Program-made: the position numbers and the translations under genes | The notes under the pieces: generated by a model | Database searches by the model: none | The model's input: only the letters and a program-made list of their open reading frames with translations | Told to the model about the DNA's origin: nothing | Origin: Actinomycetota bacterium | Lineage (GTDB): Bacteria; Actinomycetota; Acidimicrobiia; Acidimicrobiales; JAHWKP01 | Direction of reading: 5' to 3' | NCBI GenBank assembly: GCA_019347775.1 | Contig: JAHWKP010000132.1 | Span: 1-5,021, forward strand | Length of the DNA stretch: 5,021 bases | Part shown: positions 1 through 5,021 of the stretch, in pieces | How the letters are laid out: each line of letters begins with the position of its first letter | Numbering within the stretch: the first letter of the stretch is position 1

Positions 1-1
1 G

Positions 2-1414
<1,413 letters not shown>

Positions 1415-1416
1415 TC

Positions 1417-1434
1417 ACTCCCTCCCCAGGGAGT
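1417..1434 (+). terminator. Hairpin just after the groEL stop codon
   Basis: ACTCCCT (1417-1423) and AGGGAGT (1428-1434) form a perfect 7-base-pair stem around a CCCC loop, starting two bases after the groEL stop. The following bases (TGTGTGA) are not a proper U-run, so it would be a weak intrinsic terminator alone. It may act with the next hairpin or protect the 3' end of the groEL message. Confidence 0.5.
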
Positions 1435-1439
1435 TGTGT

Positions 1440-1484
1440 GATCGCCGGGCCTTCCCCCGAAAGGGGTCACAGGCCCGGCGGTTT
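1440..1484 (+). terminator. Strong two-part hairpin, probable groEL terminator
   Basis: CGCCGGGCCT (1443-1452) pairs perfectly with AGGCCCGGCG (1471-1480), a 10-base-pair GC-rich stem that can extend by A-U and wobble pairs to about 1440-1483. Inside it, CCCC (1455-1458) and GGGG (1463-1466) close a GAAA tetraloop. The downstream arm runs straight into GTTT, a short U-tract, as often seen in high-GC terminators. It lies between groEL and the DUF2207 gene and suggests that groEL transcription ends here or is reduced. Confidence 0.7.
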
Positions 1485-1491
1485 CGCGTCT

Positions 1492-1498
1492 GGAAGGA
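1492..1498 (+). promoter_or_regulatory. Ribosome binding site deciding the DUF2207 start
   Basis: GGAAGGA lies 10 bases before ATG 1509. It supports that ATG over the in-frame GTG at 1434, which lies inside the terminator hairpins and would add 25 charged residues ahead of a good signal peptide. Confidence 0.6.
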
Positions 1499-1508
1499 TG
1501 GGGCTCTG

Positions 1509-3176
1509 ATGAGAGCCGCGGCTCGGGCCATTTGCCTTGCGGCCACGGTGGTGGGCGTCGCCGCGTTGGCGGTGCCGCCGGCTGGAGCCCAGTCCTTCCA
1601 CCTGGCCTCTGTCGAGGTCGAAGCCCTGCTCGCATACCAGGGCGACATGCGCGTCGTGGAGTCGATCACCTATGACTTCGATGGGTCCTTCTCGTCGGGA
1701 GAGCGGCCGATCCCGCCAGGGCCATACGGCCTCACCGATTTTCAGGTGACCGACGAAGATGGGGACCGTCTTCCGATCAGCGGCGCACCCCACAACCTTC
1801 AGTGGGAGTTCGATGCCGAGGACGAACGCAGGACTTTCGAGATCGCCTACACCGTGACCGACGTGTTGCGAACGGGCTCCGACGTCGCCGACCTGCGGTG
1901 GCAGTGGCTGGGTCCCCAGCATCCCGGCGTGGACCGCTTTCGCGCCAGGCTGCGCGTTCCCGGCGATGGCTCCGACGTTTTGGCGTGGGGTCGGGGCCCC
2001 CTCTCGCGAGAGGTCGACCTCGACGGTCCTGTCGTGACGTGGCAAGCCGAGAAAGTCCCGCCGGGCATCCCAATCGACGGTCGTGTCGCCATTCCCATCC
2101 TGGCGGTTGGGCTGCCGGCTGGGCCTGCCCCGATTCTCCCTGGCATCGTCGCCGACGAGCGGGCCGCGGCCGACGAGGCCAACCGGCGCCGGTCCATCCT
2201 CAAGTTCGAGACGACTGACCCGGTCCGGCTTGGTCGGATCAATCGGTGGTTCGTCCTGATACCCCTCGTCGGATGGATGACGTTCGGTCTCCTGTGGCGC
2301 GAGTGGGGGGCGGAGCCAGAGGGTCGCCGTGACGTCGGTCGTCATGTGCGCGAACCACCGCCCGACCCGCCCGCGCTCGTTCCGCCTCTGTTGAGCTATG
2401 GCGCGCTTGACGGCGCGGCCTTGGCGGCCACCATCGTGGACCTCGCCCAACGCGGCGCACTACAGATAACCGAAGAACGGGGCGATCGCGACGTCGGCGG
2501 CGCGGTTGAGTGGCGCTTCGATAGCGGTCGCCATCCCGGAGGGCTCCGGCCATTCGAGCAAAAGACCCTCCAGAAGCTTTTCGAGAACGGATCGACCTCT
2601 ACGTTTTCAGGGTTGGCCGCGTGGACGCAGCAAAACCCAGCGGTGGCTCGTAGGTGGTGGTCGGACTTCGCCGATCTGGTGAACGACGAGTTCCGCTCCC
2701 GTGGTTACGTCGAAAGTGGCCCGGCCTTCCCCGTCGTGCTGAACCTCGGCGTGGCGATGGTCGTATTGGCCCTTTCGATCAGTGCCCTGGTGCTCGGGGC
2801 CATAGCGGGGATCGTGGGCATCGTCTCGGCTCTCGCTCAGTTCGGCGCCACCCTCTGGGTGGGACGGCGAAGCCCCAGAGGCACGCGCCGGGCCACCGAG
2901 TGGAAGGCCTTCAGAAGATTCCTGCTCGACTTCTCGAATATGCGCAGCGCTCCGTCAGGCCATCTGGGGCTGTGGGAGCGATATCTCGTCTACAGCGTGG
3001 CTCTCGGCATAAGTGAGGACGTTTCCAAGGGGATAGCCATGAAGATCCCGGTCGAGCAGCAGTCCAGCTTCGCCGGTTGGTACCGGACCGTCGGCCCCGG
3101 GGGGATAGCCCGCTTCGGCGTTTATGCCGCCAGCTTCCGCTCGGCGATGTCCGCCGCTTTTGGATCGGCCGGTTAG
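1509..3176 (+). CDS. DUF2207-type membrane protein with signal peptide
   Basis: This is a predicted 555-residue membrane protein of the DUF2207 family, whose function is not established. Residues 1-27 are a signal peptide (Arg-containing start, hydrophobic core LAATVVGVAALAV, likely cleavage AGA|QS). An extracytoplasmic, beta-rich-looking domain follows to about 240; its opening (VEVEALLAYQGDMRVVESITYDFDGS) has the 'secreted, drives a beta-sandwich' look of DUF2207 N-termini. A membrane helix lies at about 246-264 (RWFVLIPLVGWMTFGLLW). A cytoplasmic part carries the family-like LSYGALDGAALAATIVDLAQ and RGALQITEE, recalling a small winged-helix-like fold. Two closely spaced membrane helices lie at about 408-453, then WKAFRRFLLDFS (from Trp465) and YLVYSVALG (492-500), both typical of the family C-terminus. 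The Gly/Ser-rich tail seen in many members is absent. ATG 1509 has a good ribosome site. It heads a tight gene cluster, nine bases before the next gene. The family call rests on recognised motifs and layout. Confidence 0.8.
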   Translation: MRAAARAICLAATVVGVAALAVPPAGAQSFHLASVEVEALLAYQGDMRVVESITYDFDGSFSSGERPIPPGPYGLTDFQVTDEDGDRLPISGAPHNLQWEFDAEDERRTFEIAYTVTDVLRTGSDVADLRWQWLGPQHPGVDRFRARLRVPGDGSDVLAWGRGPLSREVDLDGPVVTWQAEKVPPGIPIDGRVAIPILAVGLPAGPAPILPGIVADERAAADEANRRRSILKFETTDPVRLGRINRWFVLIPLVGWMTFGLLWREWGAEPEGRRDVGRHVREPPPDPPALVPPLLSYGALDGAALAATIVDLAQRGALQITEERGDRDVGGAVEWRFDSGRHPGGLRPFEQKTLQKLFENGSTSTFSGLAAWTQQNPAVARRWWSDFADLVNDEFRSRGYVESGPAFPVVLNLGVAMVVLALSISALVLGAIAGIVGIVSALAQFGATLWVGRRSPRGTRRATEWKAFRRFLLDFSNMRSAPSGHLGLWERYLVYSVALGISEDVSKGIAMKIPVEQQSSFAGWYRTVGPGGIARFGVYAASFRSAMSAAFGSAG

Positions 3177-3185
3177 CTTCTGGCC

Positions 3186-3374
3186 GTGCCCGTCGAGAAA
3201 CCGAAGCCCGAGCCGGCCAAGTTGCTCGCGCACTGGATGGACTGGGAGAAGGGCACCGTGCCGCCCGGCCAGACGCTGGCCGACCTCAAGCGCGGCGGAC
3301 TCCGGGACCTGCTCGAGGCGCTGGCGGAGGCCGACGAACCAGCGCCGGAGTCCGGCGGGAGCGCGAAAGGCTGA
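3186..3374 (+). CDS. Small uncharacterised protein, 62 residues
   Basis: I do not recognise a named family. The product starts with a Pro/Lys/Glu-rich stretch (VEKPKPEPAK), continues with a probable helix holding two Trp residues (LLAHWMDWEKG, Trp17 and Trp20), a turn (TVPPGQT), and a second amphipathic Leu-rich helix (LADLKRGGLRDLLEALAEA, residues 31-49), and ends in a disordered Gly/Ser tail. There is no signal peptide, membrane segment or metal-binding motif, so it is probably a small cytoplasmic helical protein. GTG 3186 is the only usual start near the 5' end, because the frame is bounded by the DUF2207 stop nine bases upstream. The ribosome site is weak, so translation may be coupled to the preceding gene. 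Support for a real gene is its helical, non-repetitive sequence and its exact fit between two genes, with 9- and 8-base gaps. A regulatory or scaffold role would be a guess. Confidence 0.7.
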   Translation: MPVEKPKPEPAKLLAHWMDWEKGTVPPGQTLADLKRGGLRDLLEALAEADEPAPESGGSAKG

Positions 3375-3382
3375 TCCGGAGC

Positions 3383-3961
3383 TTGCGGCTGAGCCGCGTG
3401 CGGGCCGTGCTGGAAGGCCGTTCCGCCGTGCCTCCGCCCATCTATCGAGCACCAGTGGAGTTCGCAGTGCTCGTCGCCCTATTCGAGGAGGAGGAGACGA
3501 CCCGGGTCCTGCTCACTCGCCGGGCCTCGCATCTCCGACGCAATCAGGGCGAGGTCGCCTTTCCGGGGGGACGACTGGAGGAGGGTGAGTCCGCGGTACA
3601 GGCCGCCCTACGAGAAGCGTTCGAGGAGGTGGCTCTCGAGCCCTCGTCGGTCGAGGTGGTCGGCGAGCTCTCGGCGCTGGCCACGGTGTCCCGGCCGAGC
3701 CTGATCCAGCCCGTCGTCGGGGTCCTCTCGGAGCGGCCGCGGTTGCGGGCGAACCCCGACGAGGTGTCCGAGGTCTTCGACGTGGCTCTCTCCGAACTGA
3801 CCGCGCCCGGGGTGTTCCGAGAGGAGATGTGGACCATTCCCGACGGATCCAGCCGCCCGATCTACTTCTACGACGTCTGCGACCCGCCGGTGTGGGGCGC
3901 CACCGCGAGAGTGCTCAAAGAGCTGCTGGACCTCCTCGGAGAGGGCTGTCCGGCTGAGTAA
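3383..3961 (+). CDS. Nudix hydrolase, probable CoA pyrophosphatase (NudL/Nudt7-8 type)
   Basis: Nudix enzymes hydrolyse a nucleoside diphosphate linked to another group. This one carries the signature of the CoA-diphosphatase subgroup (UPF0035, PROSITE pattern LLTxR[SA]x3Rx3Gx3FPGG): residues 43-63 read LLTRRASHLRR, then NQGEVAFPGG, matching every fixed position. The Nudix box follows directly (63-85), with Gly63, Glu69, Arg77-Glu78 and Glu81-Glu82, the metal-binding core, all present. The Gly usually found near the box end is Ala84. The expected reaction is cleavage of CoA or acyl-CoA to 3',5'-ADP and (acyl-)phosphopantetheine; the substrate is inferred from the subgroup. The start is uncertain: TTG 3383 (192 residues) gives the family-like opening RLSRVRAVLEGR, and GTG 3398 (187 residues) is the alternative. 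The frame is open far upstream, but the ATG at 3077 would overlap two other genes and add non-homologous residues. It sits 8 bases after the small gene and 8 before guaB3. Confidence 0.88.
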   Translation: MRLSRVRAVLEGRSAVPPPIYRAPVEFAVLVALFEEEETTRVLLTRRASHLRRNQGEVAFPGGRLEEGESAVQAALREAFEEVALEPSSVEVVGELSALATVSRPSLIQPVVGVLSERPRLRANPDEVSEVFDVALSELTAPGVFREEMWTIPDGSSRPIYFYDVCDPPVWGATARVLKELLDLLGEGCPAE

Positions 3962-3969
3962 ACTGCGCC

Positions 3970-5021
3970 ATGGCTGAGATCGAAATCGGGATGGGGAAGT
4001 CGGGCAGGCAGGCTTACGGATTCGACGACATTGCGATCGTCCCCGGTAGGCGCACCAGGGACCCGGAAGACGTCGATATCTCCTGGGAGATCGACGCCTT
4101 CAAGTTCGCGCTCCCGATGATGGGTGCGGCGATGGACGCCGCGGTCAGCCCGGCGACCGCCATTGAGATCGGACGCCTCGGCGGGTTGGGCGTGCTCAAC
4201 CTCGAGGGTTTGTGGACGCGCTACGAAGAGCCCGAGGGTCTATTCGAAGAGATCGCCACCCTCGACAACGAGAAGGCGACGCTGCGCATGCAGGAGATCT
4301 ACGCCGAGCCGGTCAAGCCCGAGCTCATCACCGCGAGGATCCGCGAGATCAAAGACGGCGGCGTGACGTCATGTGCGTCGTTGACGCCCCAGCGCACCGA
4401 GCAGTACGCCAAGGCAGTCCTCGATGCCGATCTCGATCTCTTCGTGATCCAAGGCACGGTCGTTTCCGCCGAACATGTCTCCAAGACGGTGGAGCCGCTT
4501 GATCTCAAGAAGTTCATCCGCGACTTCGACATCCCGGTGATCGTGGGCGGCTGCGCGTCGTACAAGGGCGCTCTGCACCTCATGCGTACCGGCGCGGTCG
4601 GCGTGCTCGTCGGCGTCGGCCCCGGCAATGCCTGCACCACCCGCGGCGTTCTCGGCCTGGGGGTGCCCCAGGCGACCGCCATCGCCGATGCCGCCGGAGC
4701 GCGGACCCGCCACCTCGACGAGACCGGCGTCTATGTCCACGTCATCGCCGACGGAGGCATGTCCAAGGGTGGCGACATCGCCAAGGCGATCGCGTGTGGG
4801 GCAGACGCGGTGATGATCGGCTCGCCGCTCACCTCGGCCCAGGAGGCGCCCGGACGGGGCTACCACTGGGGCATGGCAACCTTCCACCCGACCCTGCCCC
4901 GCGGCACGAGGGTGCGCACCGACATCCGCGGGAGCCTCAAGGAGGTCCTGCTCGGGCCGGCCCACGAGAACGACGGTCGCCTCAACCTTTTCGGTGCCCT
5001 CCGCACGTCGATGTCGACCTG
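3970..5021 (+). CDS. guaB3: GuaB3 family IMP dehydrogenase-related protein, 3' end cut by the window
   Basis: This belongs to the IMP dehydrogenase/GMP reductase superfamily, a TIM barrel acting on purine mononucleotides with NAD(P). It starts MAEIEIGMGKSGRQAYGFDD, the standard GuaB3 opening, then LPMMGAAMDAAVSP, GGLGVLNLEGLWTRYE, VIQGTVVSAEHVS (about 159-171), the catalytic-loop segment GVGPGNACTTR with Cys222, phosphate-binding ADGGMSKGGDIAKAI (about 260-274) and AVMIGSPL, and APGRGYHWGMAT (about 293-304). There are no CBS domains and no obvious IMPDH Arg-Tyr flap, as usual for GuaB3. The stored annotation 'IMPDH-related' is cautious: cyanobacterial GuaB3 has been reported to act as a GMP reductase, and the reaction here is unproven. 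350 codons are present of an expected 370-380; the last two bases (TG) fit the Cys of the usual MSTCG ending. ATG 3970 follows the Nudix stop by eight bases, with a GGAGAGG only some 25 bases upstream, so translation may be coupled. Confidence 0.93.
   Translation, partial: MAEIEIGMGKSGRQAYGFDDIAIVPGRRTRDPEDVDISWEIDAFKFALPMMGAAMDAAVSPATAIEIGRLGGLGVLNLEGLWTRYEEPEGLFEEIATLDNEKATLRMQEIYAEPVKPELITARIREIKDGGVTSCASLTPQRTEQYAKAVLDADLDLFVIQGTVVSAEHVSKTVEPLDLKKFIRDFDIPVIVGGCASYKGALHLMRTGAVGVLVGVGPGNACTTRGVLGLGVPQATAIADAAGARTRHLDETGVYVHVIADGGMSKGGDIAKAIACGADAVMIGSPLTSAQEAPGRGYHWGMATFHPTLPRGTRVRTDIRGSLKEVLLGPAHENDGRLNLFGALRTSMST

Noticed and set aside
1434..1508. Upstream GTG start adding 25 residues to the DUF2207 protein
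   Set aside because: It lies within the hairpins, has no ribosome site, and would bury the clear signal peptide that begins at ATG 1509.
1498..1511. Three-codon frame ATG-GGG-CTC-TGA overlapping the DUF2207 ATG (TGATG), as a possible coupling leader peptide
   Set aside because: The ribosome-site-like GGAAGGA touches this ATG and is too close to use; it is more likely chance next to the real start.
3077..3382. 5' extension of the Nudix frame to ATG 3077
   Set aside because: It overlaps the end of the DUF2207 gene and the whole small gene, and the added residues are Arg/Pro/Gly-rich without homology to Nudix N-termini.
4369..4965. Minus-strand open frame of 198 codons opposite guaB3
   Set aside because: It is antisense to strongly conserved GuaB3 codons and shows no domain or ribosome site.

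Overview
This 5,021-base high-GC window looks like an actinobacterial chromosome fragment, probably from the class Acidimicrobiia. The basis is the GroEL wording (for example AQVAGNSAADPAIGEIL and FVTDAERQE), a GuaB3-type IMP dehydrogenase-related protein, frequent GTG/TTG starts and strong G/C at third codon positions. The lineage is inferred from remembered family resemblance, not from a search. Both ends lie inside open reading frames, so this may be a complete short (metagenomic) contig or a slice of a longer one.

Layout, all on the + strand. (1) 2-1414: a reading frame open to the left edge. From about base 125 it is a clear chaperonin GroEL running to its GGM-repeat tail. The first about 120 residues of GroEL (the ATP-binding part of the equatorial domain) are absent and are replaced, in frame, by a leader resembling a secretory signal peptide. 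(2) 1417-1484: two tandem hairpins, probably the terminator region of groEL. (3) 1509-3176: a DUF2207-type membrane protein with a signal peptide, an extracytoplasmic domain and membrane segments. (4) 3186-3374: a 62-residue protein of unknown function. (5) 3383-3961: a Nudix hydrolase of the CoA-pyrophosphatase type. (6) 3970-5021: GuaB3, cut by the right edge about 20-30 residues before its expected end.

Genes 3 to 6 are separated by only 8 or 9 bases and read in one direction, so they look like one transcription unit downstream of the groEL hairpins. The two recognisable enzymes act on nucleotides: a Nudix diphosphatase probably cleaving CoA derivatives, and an IMPDH/GMP-reductase-superfamily enzyme. 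The DUF2207 protein and the small protein have no assigned job, and no functional link among the four is proven by their being adjacent.

The observation most worth checking is the groEL 5' junction near bases 121-130. It is either a real gene fusion or truncation, or (more likely) a chimeric join made during assembly. I found no RNA genes, CRISPR arrays, insertion sequences or convincing promoters, and no stretch above 300 bases without a gene. No convincing new biological system is visible here.
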